A DNA stretch of 36,611 bases from positions 1 to 36,611 of the forward strand of contig JAPPGB010000136.1 in NCBI GenBank assembly GCA_028821475.1, read 5' to 3'. The notes beneath the pieces are model-generated. The model had not been told where the DNA came from. It was given only the letters and a program-made list of their open reading frames with translations, and did no database searches. Made by a program: the position numbers and the translations under genes. Source of the DNA: Spirochaetaceae bacterium. Its GTDB lineage: Bacteria; Spirochaetota; Spirochaetia; SZUA-6; Bin103. The first letter of the stretch is position 1, and the number at the start of each line of letters is the position of its first letter. Of the stretch, positions 16,589-24,736 are shown one piece after another.

Positions 16589-17548
16589 GTGAGAGCCTAC
16601 ATCATTAGACGGCTGCTGCTGATGATCCCGACGTTGTTGTTGGTCAGCATCCTGGTGTTCCTGCTCATCCGTTTCATCCCCGGCGATGTTATCGACGCGA
16701 TGCTTACGACCAGCGGTTATCAGGGTGGTATGGAGTCTCGCGCGGCGCTCGAGCGTGCTCTCGGCCTCGACGTGCCGGCGCACGTGCAGTACGCGCGCTG
16801 GATCGGCGACATCGTGCTGCACGGCACCCTCGGGAAGTCGCTGCTTGGCAGCGCCATCACGATAGAGGAGCAGATTCTCCGCAGGTTGCCGGTCACCCTC
16901 GAGCTGGGCCTTCTGGCAATCGCCGTCGGGCTCGTCATCGCGCTGCCGGTGGGCATCTACTCGGCGATCCGCCGTAACACGCTCGCCGACTACGCCGGGC
17001 GTTCCCTGGCCATCGTCGGATTGGCGACGCCCAACTTCTGGCTGGGTCTGCTGGTTATTGTCTTTCCGGCGATCTGGTGGAACTGGACCCCGCCGATTCG
17101 GATGATTGCCCTCTCCGATGACCTGCTCGGCAATCTCGGCGTGTTCATCGTGCCCAGTCTGATTCTGGGGACCTATTTCGCCGCCGCGACCATGCGGATG
17201 ACCCGCACCATGATGCTGGAGGTGCTCAGGCAGGACTACGTACGAACGGCTTGGTCCAAGGGCCTGCGGGAACGAGTGGTGGTGGTCAGGCACGCCATCA
17301 AGAATGCCCTCATTCCCGTCATCACCCTCACCGGTCTGCAGCTCCCTGTCCTGATCGGCGGATCGGTAATAATGGAGAACATCTTCAACCTGCCGGGGAT
17401 CGGGCGTCTCTTGTTGGATGCGCTCGTCAAACGAGATTACCCGATGGTCTCGGGCGTAAACCTGGTCTTTGCCGCCGGCGTGGTGGTCATCAACCTGGTG
17501 GTCGATCTGCTCTACGCGTTCCTCGACCCGCGCGTGCGCTACCGGTAG
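16589..17548 (+). CDS. ABC transporter permease, DppB-like (operon B)
   Basis: The product has 319 aa from GTG 16589, chosen because VRAYIIRRLLLMIPTLLLVS aligns with the MRAYI start of the other copies; an in-frame ATG at 16556 lies in the hairpin region. Several membrane helices are clear (LVSILVFLLI, ELGLLAIAVGLVIALPVG, VVVINLVVDLLY). The EAA-type loop is LRQDYVRTAWSKGLRERVVV. It ends 5 nt before the next permease, indicating tight coupling. With the DppC-like subunit it forms the membrane channel of the importer. Confidence 0.93.
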   Translation: MRAYIIRRLLLMIPTLLLVSILVFLLIRFIPGDVIDAMLTTSGYQGGMESRAALERALGLDVPAHVQYARWIGDIVLHGTLGKSLLGSAITIEEQILRRLPVTLELGLLAIAVGLVIALPVGIYSAIRRNTLADYAGRSLAIVGLATPNFWLGLLVIVFPAIWWNWTPPIRMIALSDDLLGNLGVFIVPSLILGTYFAAATMRMTRTMMLEVLRQDYVRTAWSKGLRERVVVVRHAIKNALIPVITLTGLQLPVLIGGSVIMENIFNLPGIGRLLLDALVKRDYPMVSGVNLVFAAGVVVINLVVDLLYAFLDPRVRYR

Positions 17549-17553
17549 CGAGC

Positions 17554-18438
17554 ATGCTGCTGAAGAGACTGTTCAGGGAGCATCCGCTGGGTACCGTCGG
17601 GGCCGCCATCATCCTGGTGTTGATCCTGGTGAGTGTCTTTGCCGATGTTCTGGCGCCGTTTCGCTTCGGCGAGATGAACCTGGACGATCGCCTGGCCGAG
17701 CCATCGCGCCTGCATCCGCTCGGCACCGACCAGCTCGGCCGCGACTTCCTGAGCCGCCTGATCCACGGGGCGCGCCTGTCGCTGTTCGTCGGGCTGGCGG
17801 CGACCACCTTGCATGTGGTGGTCGCAGCGCTTATCGGCGGGGTCGCCGGGTTTCTCGGCGGAAAACCCGATCTGGTGGTGCAGCGCTTCGTCGACGCGTG
17901 GATGTCGATGCCGGGTCTGCTGGTGTTGCTGACGGTCATGTCGCTGGCCGGCCGCGGCCTGCTGCAGATCATTCTGGTTCTTGGCATATCCTCGGGCATC
18001 AGCAATTCCCGGGTGGTGCGCGGTGCCGTCATCGCCATCAAGGAGAACGACTACTTCCAGGCAGCGCGAGCAGTTGGCAGCTCCGCCGCGCAGATCCTGT
18101 GGCGACACGTGCTGCCGAACGTCATGCCGCCCATCATCATCATCTTCTCGATCACCGTCGGCGCCACCATCGTGTCCGAGGCCTCGCTGAGCTTCCTCGG
18201 CTTCGGTCTGCCGCCTGATGTGCCCAGCTGGGGCGGCATGCTCAGCCGCGAGGGACGCCAGTACATGACGATAGCGCCGCGGCTGGCGATCTGGCCCGGC
18301 CTGTGCCTGACCATTGTCGTGTACGGCATCAACATGTTCGGCGACGCCGTGCGCGACCTGCTCGACCCGCGGCTGCGGGGCGGCGGCGGCCGCTACGGAA
18401 CCTCCAAGCGGGGAGCGCGCAGCCAACGAGGTGCTTGA
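17554..18438 (+). CDS. ABC transporter permease, DppC-like (operon B)
   Basis: The product has 294 aa from ATG 17554. N-terminal features of DppC/OppC are present: a first helix (GAAIILVLILVSVFADVLAP), then HPLGTDQLGRDFLSRLIHGA. The EAA loop is FQAARAVGSSAAQILWRHVL and the late motif is ASLSFLGFGLPPDVPSWGGM. The C-terminal tail GGGGRYGTSKRGARSQRGA is shared with 9620-10502. No ATP-binding subunit follows; the next gene is unrelated. Confidence 0.93.
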   Translation: MLLKRLFREHPLGTVGAAIILVLILVSVFADVLAPFRFGEMNLDDRLAEPSRLHPLGTDQLGRDFLSRLIHGARLSLFVGLAATTLHVVVAALIGGVAGFLGGKPDLVVQRFVDAWMSMPGLLVLLTVMSLAGRGLLQIILVLGISSGISNSRVVRGAVIAIKENDYFQAARAVGSSAAQILWRHVLPNVMPPIIIIFSITVGATIVSEASLSFLGFGLPPDVPSWGGMLSREGRQYMTIAPRLAIWPGLCLTIVVYGINMFGDAVRDLLDPRLRGGGGRYGTSKRGARSQRGA

Positions 18439-18521
18439 TCGGTATGGAATCGCTGTCCAAAACAAATGCTGATGAATCCAACCCGACCTTGTGACACTGG
18501 AGGAGCGGCAGTACCGCTACC

Positions 18522-19766
18522 ATGTCCGTGCCGAGCGCCAGCCCGGGAGGTGAGCTATACTTCATTGACGTGAGCCCGACACCGCAGCAGCAACGCCTGT
18601 TCACTCCCGGCACGGGAGCAACGCCGCCGGCCCTGACCGGGCGTGAGCGCGAGCAGGGAGTGTTGACCCAGTGCCTGGCGGACCTGCTCGGGGGCACGTC
18701 GCCGCCGCATGACGTCGTGCTGACCGGTCCGCGCGGCACCGGCAAGACGGTGCTCATCAACTGGTTTGAGCGCACCTGCCGCGACCACGAACCGGACGTG
18801 GACGTGGTAAAATTGACCCCGTCCGACATCCCGACGCGCGACGCCCTGATCGAAGTGCTCACACCGCCGGCCGGGATAGCGAGGCTGCTGCCCCGGAAAC
18901 TGGGCGTGGCGGCGGTCGGCTCGGTCGAGTGGGCGTCGCCGACCGGGGGCGTGCGCAACCTGCCGGCGGAGTTGACCGGGCGGTGCCGCAGGAAGCCGCT
19001 GGCGGCACTACTTGACGAGGCGCACACGCTCGACCTGGAGGTGGGCAGAATGCTGCTCAACGCGAGCCAACAGGTGCGCGCCGACGCGCCGTTTCTGCTG
19101 GTGCTCGCCGGCACGCCGGGTTTGGCGGCGCATCTCGGCGCCATGGACGTGTCCTTCTGGAGCCGATTGGGAGAGGGGCGTCTGGGCATCGGCCTTCTGA
19201 GCGACGCGGCCGCCCGTGCCGCCCTGGTCGAGCCGCTGGCTGCCCACGGCGACGGCATCGACGCCGACGCCCTCACCACGGTCGTCGCAAACAGTCAGCG
19301 CTATCCGTACTTCATCCAACTCTGGGGCGAGGCCCTGTGGAAGCGGCTTCTGGCCACCGGCGCGACCCGGCTGACCGCGGCCCACGCGGCTGCGGCGCGG
19401 CCCGACGTGGTTGCCCGGGTCACCGACTACTACGAGGATCGGTACCTGGAGTTGGACCAATCGGGATGGCTGGCCGTTGCCGAGCGCGTGGCCGCGCGCT
19501 TCCAATCCATGCCGACGCTGACCTACGAGGAGCTGAAGTCAGCGGTCGCTGCCGGCCTCGCGGCGCACGCGGAGCCAGGGCAGGTGCACGCGGCCCTGAA
19601 CGCCCTGCAGCGGCTGGGCTTCGTCTGGCGTCCGCCCGGCCAGCTTCCGCCGGTCCGCTACGAGCCTGGTATACCCTCACTGATGGCCCATGTGCTCGAC
19701 CACGCCGCATCGGGTGGTCGTGGTCAGGCACGCCATCGGTCGACGACCGCGAGCGATCGGCGCTAG
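18522..19766 (+). CDS. AAA_16/Orc1-Cdc6-like ATP-binding protein
   Basis: The product has up to 414 aa. Walker A is GPRGTGKT (about residues 69-76) and Walker B is LAALLDEAH, followed by a sensor (LLVLAGTPGL) and lid region. A C-terminal winged-helix part (LTYEELKSAVAAGL, ALNALQRLGFVWR) suggests DNA binding. The start is uncertain: ATG 18522, or GTG 18570, which lies 8 nt after a TATACT box. The last residues after LMAHVLDHA look foreign; the DNA CGGGTGGTCGTGGTCAGGCA there matches a permease segment (RVVVVRHA in operon B). The stop TAG overlaps by 2 nt the stop of the VOC remnant on the other strand. Its cellular role is unknown. Confidence 0.78.
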   Translation: MSVPSASPGGELYFIDVSPTPQQQRLFTPGTGATPPALTGREREQGVLTQCLADLLGGTSPPHDVVLTGPRGTGKTVLINWFERTCRDHEPDVDVVKLTPSDIPTRDALIEVLTPPAGIARLLPRKLGVAAVGSVEWASPTGGVRNLPAELTGRCRRKPLAALLDEAHTLDLEVGRMLLNASQQVRADAPFLLVLAGTPGLAAHLGAMDVSFWSRLGEGRLGIGLLSDAAARAALVEPLAAHGDGIDADALTTVVANSQRYPYFIQLWGEALWKRLLATGATRLTAAHAAAARPDVVARVTDYYEDRYLELDQSGWLAVAERVAARFQSMPTLTYEELKSAVAAGLAAHAEPGQVHAALNALQRLGFVWRPPGQLPPVRYEPGIPSLMAHVLDHAASGGRGQARHRSTTASDRR

Positions 19767-19978
19767 ACGTCCAGCGCGATCTTGCTGTCGGGCTCGACTT
19801 CCATTAACTCGAACACATTGCCATCCGGATCCCGCCCGTACACGGCACGAAAATCCTCCCGCGGCGGAGCGTGAAACGGTACCCCGAGCGCCTTCAGGCG
19901 GTCGTACTCGGCTTGGACATCGTCGACTATCAGGGCGATGTGGGTGTGCGTGCCGAGATGGACCCAGCCTGCCGCCGC
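19763..19978 (-). pseudogene. C-terminal fragment of a VOC/glyoxalase-family protein gene
   Basis: The minus strand reads GWVHLGTHTHIALIVDDVQA, then EYDRLKALGVPF, YGRDPDGNVFELME and EPDSKIALDV with a stop. The H-x-A-L-x-V-DD and DPDGNVFELME patterns are the second half of a vicinal-oxygen-chelate domain, including the Glu metal ligand. The upstream half is missing; unrelated sequence begins at about 19979. Confidence 0.75.
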
Positions 19979-19982
19979 CGCT

Positions 19983-20127
19983 TTATCCCGGACGCACGGC
20001 GTCGCAGAACACCATCTCCCAGCCGTGGAAGACCACGATCAGGCCTATGAAGCGCACGCCGGGGAACTGCCGCGCCAGCCGTTCGTCCGCCAGATACCGC
20101 TCGAGCTGCGCTGTTGCGTCTCTGCCG
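19983..20127 (-). pseudogene. C-terminal fragment, possibly of a nuclease-like ATPase gene
   Basis: On the minus strand TAQLERYLADERLARQFPGV is followed by RFIGLIVVFHGWEMV and a stop. The pattern resembles the last strand-helix of PD-(D/E)XK-containing ATPase proteins, but I cannot confirm the family. It has no start of its own and is sandwiched between the VOC scrap and the MFS gene. Confidence 0.3.
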
Positions 20128-20137
20128 CGCCGTATCC

Positions 20138-21370
20138 TCACGGCCGCTGGGCGGTGCCCGAGAGGGCGGTGCGCCGTACCAGGACGGTGATCGCTACCCA
20201 GGCCAGCAGCGGCAGCGCCGCGAGGTTGAGGGCGTCCCACCCCACGAGAACCAGCGCGGACCCGGCCGACAGGGAGGCAAGCGCCTGCGCGCCGAACACG
20301 CCGAAGTCGTTGATCGCCTGCAGGCGAAAGCGTTCGGCCCCGGCGGCCGTTCGCGCCAACAGCACGGTGCCGCCGAGAAACAGCATGTTCCACCCGAGAC
20401 CGAGCAGGACCAGTGCGGCCCAGAACGCCGGGAGGCTCGCCGCGTATACCCCCACCACGACCGATGCGGTCATGCCGGCCACCCCCACCAGGAGCACGCG
20501 AGCGACGCCCAGGCGGTCCATGATGTAGCCGCTGGCGAGCGACGGCAGGTACATCGCGATGACGTGGCTCTGGATGATGATGGCGGTTCGATCGAGGGGC
20601 AGGCCGGCAGCGTTCAGGTGCAGCGGCGTGGCGGTCATGATCGACGACATGACCGCGTATGCGACCGCCGCCGCCAGGATCGCCACGCCGAAGCCGGGCG
20701 CCAACAGGCGGGAGGCGGCCGCGGACCGCACCTCGGGCGGCGCCCCGGCGACCGGCGTGCGATGGGGCGGCGGCGCGGCGAAGCGAGCGCCGTTGTCCCG
20801 CAGGCGGCTGACCACCAGCGCCAACAGCGCCAGCAGAGCGGCAAGCACCAGAAAACCGCCGGCAAATTCGGCCTCCAGCAGATGGCGGCTCCGCCTGGCC
20901 ACCTCGGGCCCGAGCACGCCGCCCATCATGCCGCCGACCAGCACGTAGGCAACGGCGCGTCCGGCATATTCGGGCGTTGCGCTCTCGGCGGCGGCGAAGC
21001 GGTACTGCTGCACGAACGCGCCGTTCATACCGAGCACCACGGCCGCTCCGCAGAACAGCGCGAAGCTGCCGCGGCTGACCGCGAGCGCGAGCACCAGTGC
21101 CGCCGCGGTTGCCAGCAGCGCCCCGATAATGAACGCGCGCCGCCGGCCGAGCCGGCGCGCCAGCAGTGCTGCCGGAATGGTAGTGGCGGCAAGGCCGATG
21201 ATGACGAGCGCCAGGGGCAGCGTCGCCAGCGCCGGCCGCGGGGCCAGACCGCGCCCGACTATGCCGCCGATGAAGATCATCATCGACATGGCCGACAGCC
21301 CCAGCGCCTGCGCGACACCGAGCACGCCGAGGTTGAACACGTCGGCTGGCGGTGTGGCCCGACTCTGCAT
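20138..21370 (-). CDS. MFS family transporter
   Basis: The product has 410 aa, almost all hydrophobic, with about 12 predicted membrane segments in two halves. The cytoplasmic loop after the second helix is LARRLGRRRAF, the MFS motif A position, and the second half has the matching DRLGVARVLL. The two halves are separated by a charged loop (RLRDNGARFAAPPPHRTPVA). It is a proton-coupled or similar secondary transporter in the inner membrane; the substrate is unknown. Its last 60 codons are duplicated in the fragment at 7941-8136. It is transcribed opposite to its neighbours. Confidence 0.85.
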   Translation of the reverse strand: MQSRATPPADVFNLGVLGVAQALGLSAMSMMIFIGGIVGRGLAPRPALATLPLALVIIGLAATTIPAALLARRLGRRRAFIIGALLATAAALVLALAVSRGSFALFCGAAVVLGMNGAFVQQYRFAAAESATPEYAGRAVAYVLVGGMMGGVLGPEVARRSRHLLEAEFAGGFLVLAALLALLALVVSRLRDNGARFAAPPPHRTPVAGAPPEVRSAAASRLLAPGFGVAILAAAVAYAVMSSIMTATPLHLNAAGLPLDRTAIIIQSHVIAMYLPSLASGYIMDRLGVARVLLVGVAGMTASVVVGVYAASLPAFWAALVLLGLGWNMLFLGGTVLLARTAAGAERFRLQAINDFGVFGAQALASLSAGSALVLVGWDALNLAALPLLAWVAITVLVRRTALSGTAQRP

Positions 21371-21433
21371 GCGCCGTCAGTCTATCGGAGTTCGCGCGCG
21401 CCCGTCGCGCGGCCGACGCACCGGGTTGGCACC

Positions 21434-21503
21434 GCACGTCGCCGCCGCATGACGTCGTGCTGACCGGTCCGCGCGGCACCGGCAAGACGGTGCTCATCAA
21501 CTG
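21434..21503 (+). repeat. 70-bp exact copy of the Walker-A region of the ATPase at 18522
   Basis: GCACGTCGCCGCCGCATGAC and the following bases to ATCAACTG are identical to 18694-18763, which encode TSPPHDVVLTGPRGTGKTVL. The flanks are unrelated on both sides. No start or continuation of the gene is present. Confidence 0.92.
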
Positions 21504-21595
21504 CCCCTCGCGACGAGCTGTCGTGATGCGCGCTGGGCAGAGGTGCCAGAGGGTCTCTGCCGACTACGGCGACAGTGTCCTGCACACGGTAGACC

Positions 21596-21628
21596 ACCGT
21601 GCAGGCGCGGGCTGCCGCCGCAGAGTAG
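21596..21628 (+). pseudogene. 3'-end scrap of an AlbA_2-type protein gene
   Basis: TVQARAAAAE and TAG match the same tail as at 14132-14203. Its stop codon TAG is also the first half of the -35 box of the following toxin-antitoxin promoter. Confidence 0.45.
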
Positions 21629-21654
21629 ACACTTCACACTTGGAGGTGTACATT
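21626..21654 (+). promoter_or_regulatory. Promoter of Phd/PIN copy 2 (predicted leaderless)
   Basis: TAGACA (21626-21631), a 17-nt spacer, TACATT (21649-21654), then 6 nt to ATG 21661. The spacer differs from copy 1 at about half its bases while both boxes and the distance to ATG are conserved. Confidence 0.65.
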
Positions 21655-21660
21655 TTTCGG

Positions 21661-21918
21661 ATGGGAGTGATCACGGCAAAGGCGTTGAAGCAGCACACCG
21701 GAGACTTCATCAAGCGATTGCGCGCCGGAGAGCCCTTCGTGCTTACTTACCGCGGCAAGCGAATCGGCGTGGTGACACCATGCACCGACGACCAGGGGGA
21801 GGTTTCATCACAGTCGGCCGACGAACGCTGGGCGGAGGTCGAAGCGGCTCTCGCACAGTCCGAGCCGGCGTTTCCGGACTGGTCGCAGGCCACGGCATGG
21901 ATCAGGGACCGTACCTGA
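21661..21918 (+). CDS. Phd-like antitoxin, copy 2 (intact)
   Basis: The product has 85 aa. The N-terminal Phd/YefM-type fold (MGVITAKALKQHTGDFIKRL, GKRIGVVTP) is followed by an acidic tail (ERWAEVEAALAQSEPAFPDW) that would bind and block the PIN toxin. The gene overlaps the toxin start by 22 nt. There is no ribosome site; the promoter predicts a leaderless mRNA. Copy 1 has the same first 44 residues and then a stop. Confidence 0.82.
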   Translation: MGVITAKALKQHTGDFIKRLRAGEPFVLTYRGKRIGVVTPCTDDQGEVSSQSADERWAEVEAALAQSEPAFPDWSQATAWIRDRT

Positions 21919-22349
21919 TCGACACCAACGTGTTCGTGATCGACCTGCGCTACCCGCGGGATCGGCACTTCGGCGTCAACCGCCGCTTCCTCGATGCGAT
22001 CAAGCGGGAACGATCGGGGATCACGACCACGATCAACCTGCTTGAGTTGTGCGGCATTCTTTCGTTCAAACTCAATCAGAGACAACTGAGCACGTTGTGG
22101 GAGCAGTTTGCGGACCGTTTTGGTGTCGACGTCCTGCCGACGGCGGAGTTCGACGCGGCGGTCCCGAAGATGGGCGTCGGAGAGCTGTTCGCGCTTCTTG
22201 AGCGGCGAATGTCTCTCGGTGACGGCCAGTTCCTGTTGACCGCCCGTAACCACGTGGCATTCGCGAAGACGCTCGTAACCTGGGACCGCGACCACTTCGT
22301 CGACCGATTCGCGGGCCGGGTCGCAACTCCCGCAGAGATCCTCGCCTGA
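21897..22349 (+). CDS. PIN-domain toxin (VapC-like), copy 2
   Basis: The product has 150 aa, the partner of the antitoxin before it. Acidic site residues are D9 (YLIDTN), E50 (NLLELCG), D109 (SLGDGQFLL) and D130 (TWDRDHF), all present, so an active ribonuclease is expected. ATG 21897 lies inside the antitoxin gene; translational coupling is likely. It closely resembles copy 1 at 13499-13951. Confidence 0.85.
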   Translation: MDQGPYLIDTNVFVIDLRYPRDRHFGVNRRFLDAIKRERSGITTTINLLELCGILSFKLNQRQLSTLWEQFADRFGVDVLPTAEFDAAVPKMGVGELFALLERRMSLGDGQFLLTARNHVAFAKTLVTWDRDHFVDRFAGRVATPAEILA

Positions 22350-22371
22350 CCGGCGGCAGCGCAACGCGGTG

Positions 22372-22633
22372 ATGCACCGCAGCTGCGAGGGTACGAACAG
22401 TCCGATTCACGTGTACTGGTACGACGACCGGGCTTCGTTGCGTACCGCAACCCGCTGCTGGCGGAGGCGATGAGAGTCCTCAACCTGGTGCAGAGGTGCG
22501 GAGCCGGACTGCCCATCGCCCGGCGCGAGCTGCGCGCCAACGAGCAGCCGGACCCGCTGTTCAACGTCACAACGTCACCCCGCAACGCGTCTTCTGCACC
22601 GTGCAGGCCCGCGCCGCGGGCGCTCGATGCTGA
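22372..22633 (+). pseudogene. C-terminal remnant of an AlbA_2-type ATP-binding protein gene
   Basis: HRSCEGTNSPIHVYWYDDR, then after an internal deletion and frame change FVAYRNPLLAEAMRVLNLVQ, RCGAGLPIARREL, PDPLFNV and TPQRVFCTVQARAA. This is the C-terminal ATPase-like half of AlbA_2/Schlafen-type regulators. The 8-mer AACGTCAC is tandemly duplicated at 22563-22578, causing a second frameshift. It is the longest of five remnants of this family in the window. Confidence 0.72.
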
Positions 22634-22668
22634 GTCGTGGTATGCTGTGGGGGAATGGAGGATAGCCC

Positions 22669-23409
22669 ATGGCCAGCCCGCCGGTCGCTCCCGCCAAGGC
22701 TCACTACCCCTCATCCGACGGCAAGCCGATGGCGGAAAGCGACTTCCAACGCACCCCGGTGACCTACGCCGTGGAGCGGCTGCGGCACCACTTTCGCAGC
22801 CGCCGGGACGTGTACGTTTCCGGTAACCTGCTGCTGTACTACCAGGAGGGCAATCCGCGGGCGGTGGTGGCTCCGGACGTGTTCGTGGTGCTGGGGGCGT
22901 CCAGCGACGACCGTTCCATCTACCGCCTGTGGGAGGAGCCCAAGGGGCCGGACTTCGTGCTGGAGATCACCTCGCGCACGACGTACCGCGAAGACCAGGG
23001 ACGCAAGCGCGAGTTGTACCGATCGCTGGGCGTGCGGGAGTACTGGCAATACGACCCGACGCGCGACTACCTGGAGCCGCCGTTGCAGGGGCTGGAGTTG
23101 AGCGCGGGAAAGTATCGGCGGCTGCCCGGGAGGGAGCTGGCGGATGGCACGCTGGCGCTGGCGAGCGGGGTACTGGGGCTGGAGCTGCGGCTGACGGAGC
23201 GCGGGCTGCGGTTCCACGATCCGGAGACCGGGCAGGACCTGCCGAACCTTGCGGAAACCGACGAGGCGCGGCGGCGCGAGAGCCAGGCGCGGCAAGCGGC
23301 GGAGACGTGCTTGGCGCAGGAAGCGGCGGCCCGCGCAGCCGCGGAAGCGCGAGTGGCTGAGTTGGAGGCTTTGCTGCGCCGGGAGCGTGGCGGCGATTCT
23401 GATCAGTAG
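22669..23409 (+). CDS. Uma2 family (DUF820) putative restriction-endonuclease-fold protein
   Basis: The product has 246 aa. The Uma2/DUF820 core is seen in APDVFVVLG, PDFVLEITSRTT and KRELYRSLGVREYWQYDPTR; the Asp, Glu and Lys positions of a PD-(D/E)XK site are present. The last about 55 residues are an Ala/Arg/Glu-rich coiled coil (ARRRESQARQAAETCLAQEA...). ATG 22669 follows GGAGGA. Family members are abundant in some bacteria, and their natural role is not settled. The first about 210 bp and 50 bp of upstream DNA recur at 4225-4480. Confidence 0.85.
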   Translation: MASPPVAPAKAHYPSSDGKPMAESDFQRTPVTYAVERLRHHFRSRRDVYVSGNLLLYYQEGNPRAVVAPDVFVVLGASSDDRSIYRLWEEPKGPDFVLEITSRTTYREDQGRKRELYRSLGVREYWQYDPTRDYLEPPLQGLELSAGKYRRLPGRELADGTLALASGVLGLELRLTERGLRFHDPETGQDLPNLAETDEARRRESQARQAAETCLAQEAAARAAAEARVAELEALLRRERGGDSDQ

Positions 23410-23410
23410 G

Positions 23411-23578
23411 ACCACCCTCGCGGACACGAATCGGCGCGCCGAGGTGGCGGCGCTGCCTGACTCGTTTCATCGGGATCCGGCCGACCGGATCATCGTGGCG
23501 AGCGCGCACGTACACGGCGCCGCCCTGCTCACCAACGACCGCCGCATCCGGGACGCGGCCCTCGTCACCACCATCTGA
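23411..23578 (+). pseudogene. C-terminal fragment of a PIN-domain toxin gene
   Basis: LPDSFHRDPADRIIVASAHV, then HGAALLTNDRRIRDA and a stop, are the last third of a VapC-type protein, with the Asp of DPADRIIVA and of TNDRRI. It begins directly after the Uma2 stop, and no N-terminus or antitoxin is left. Confidence 0.7.
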
Positions 23579-23693
23579 AGCGGTGGCGGTGTGGACGAAG
23601 CCGCGGCCGTGCTGGAGACCAGGCAGTGCTCGTCCGCGGCGCCGCGGCGGACGGGAGGCAGTTTATTGCTACCGCGAGGCCCGCGCTGGACGC

Positions 23694-23745
23694 CGAATGA
23701 ACTTCGTGGACACCGCGGCCGGCTACGAGGACGGCAACCCGCCAA
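23694..23745 (+). pseudogene. Possible scrap of an aldo/keto reductase gene
   Basis: MNFVDTAAGYEDGN resembles the DTAxxYGxG catalytic segment of aldo/keto reductases. Only about 15 codons are seen, so this is weak. Confidence 0.25.
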
Positions 23746-23753
23746 ACGTGAGC

Positions 23754-23781
23754 TTGACGGATGCCGGGCGTGTGGTAGAGT
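23754..23781 (+). promoter_or_regulatory. Promoter of leader copy C
   Basis: TTGACG (23754-23759), a 16-nt spacer, TAGAGT (23776-23781); the same arrangement as at 14278. Confidence 0.72.
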
Positions 23782-24139
23782 GATGGCTCCGGGAGGAGCA
23801 CAACCGCGGATGAAGCGCGATCACACAGCCCGCCGCGGCCGTCCGTTCGCTGCAAGCGCCAGTGCTCCGTCCTGCTCCGTCAACAAACCAAGCACTCGGA
23901 AACTGACCGCTCTTTCCGCTCACCGAGCCGCATCCACCACTCTGCCGTCATCTGCGCCGCTGACGACCTATCCGCTCCCGTTCATATCCACACCCATCGC
24001 ACCACGCTCATCCGATGCGGCGCTCGCGGCGCCCTTGGGTGCAACGACTACCAGGACCATTCGAGAAGGCCGGAGTTCCGGCCCAAGACCACGGGTACCG
24101 GGACCCAGTCCCGCTCCCAAGAACGAGGAGGAGTACGCT
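23782..24139 (+). repeat. Leader repeat, copy C
   Basis: The leader is about 350 nt, closely matching copies D and E. GGGAGGAG precedes uORF ATG 23810. Here the uORF reads in frame straight through the leader into the gutted binding-protein gene and the small gene after it, ending at 24736. The hairpin GGCCGGA-GT-TCCGGCC lies at 24068-24083, one base shorter in the loop than in the other copies. The 10-nt tandem unit is present once. Confidence 0.75.
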
Positions 24140-24457
24140 ATGCAGCTCGACGACATCGGCATCGAATCGGTAACGGCCACCGACGACCATACGGTCGTCT
24201 TTCGGCTAAAGGAGCCCAATTTCGCCGCGGAGCGGACGATCCTCTACCATTACACCAGTAACATCATGCCGCCAGAGGTCATCGAAGAGCACGGCGACCT
24301 CTTGGATTGGCGCAACCTGGTTGGCACCGGCCCCTATGAGCTGGTCGACTGGGTCGAGGGCAGCTCCCTGAGCTACACCAAGAACCCCAACTACTGGGCG
24401 TTCGACGAGAAGTACCCGGACAATCGCCTGCCCTATATCGACGAGATCGTGTGGTTG
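24140..24457 (+). pseudogene. Internal fragment of a family-5 binding-protein gene placed after a normal leader
   Basis: After the ribosome site and ATG 24140 the sequence is QLDDIGIESVTATDDHTVVF to LPYIDEIVWL, corresponding to about residues 180-285 of the protein at 14624. The first about 180 codons, including the signal peptide, and the last 310 are missing. The deletion joins precisely at the ATG. At 24457 the fragment meets unrelated DNA. Confidence 0.88.
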
Positions 24458-24483
24458 TCGGACCTGATCGGAACCCGTACACT
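24455..24483 (+). promoter_or_regulatory. Promoter of the small gene at 24491 (predicted leaderless)
   Basis: TTGTCG (24455-24460), a 17-nt spacer and TACACT (24478-24483) lie 7 nt before ATG 24491. The -35 box straddles the join between the binding-protein fragment and the new DNA. Confidence 0.5.
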
Positions 24484-24490
24484 GCCTCTC

Positions 24491-24736
24491 ATGGCGGGCG
24501 ATCTTGACGGCGAAATGCGCGGGTTCGTCGAACGGTGGCGTGTCGCCGGTGCCAGGCTGGCGGCGCTGAGACGGTCCGAACTCCGCGATGTCGAGGTGGC
24601 CGACCACATCGATGCACTTGATGGTGCGTTCGAAGCGACGCTCGCGGGTCCGGTGCGCACCACCTCCGGGCTGGTGCAGCAGCAGGCGATGTTTGCCAGA
24701 ATCCGGGATGCGCGACCTCTTTCGCCTGGCGAATGA
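24491..24736 (+). CDS. Small conserved-type protein next to a nucleotidyltransferase remnant
   Basis: The product has 81 aa, predicted helical: MAGDLDGEMRGFVERWRVAG, LRRSELRDVEVADHIDALDG and TSGLVQQQAMFARI. I recognise the TSGLVxxQxxF pattern from small uncharacterised proteins encoded beside nucleotidyltransferases, but give it no function. ATG 24491 is supported by the promoter 7 nt upstream. The last residues (RDARPLSPGE) lie over the truncated partner gene and may not be native. It also sits in frame with the leader uORF, so a long fusion product is conceivable. Confidence 0.5.
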   Translation: MAGDLDGEMRGFVERWRVAGARLAALRRSELRDVEVADHIDALDGAFEATLAGPVRTTSGLVQQQAMFARIRDARPLSPGE

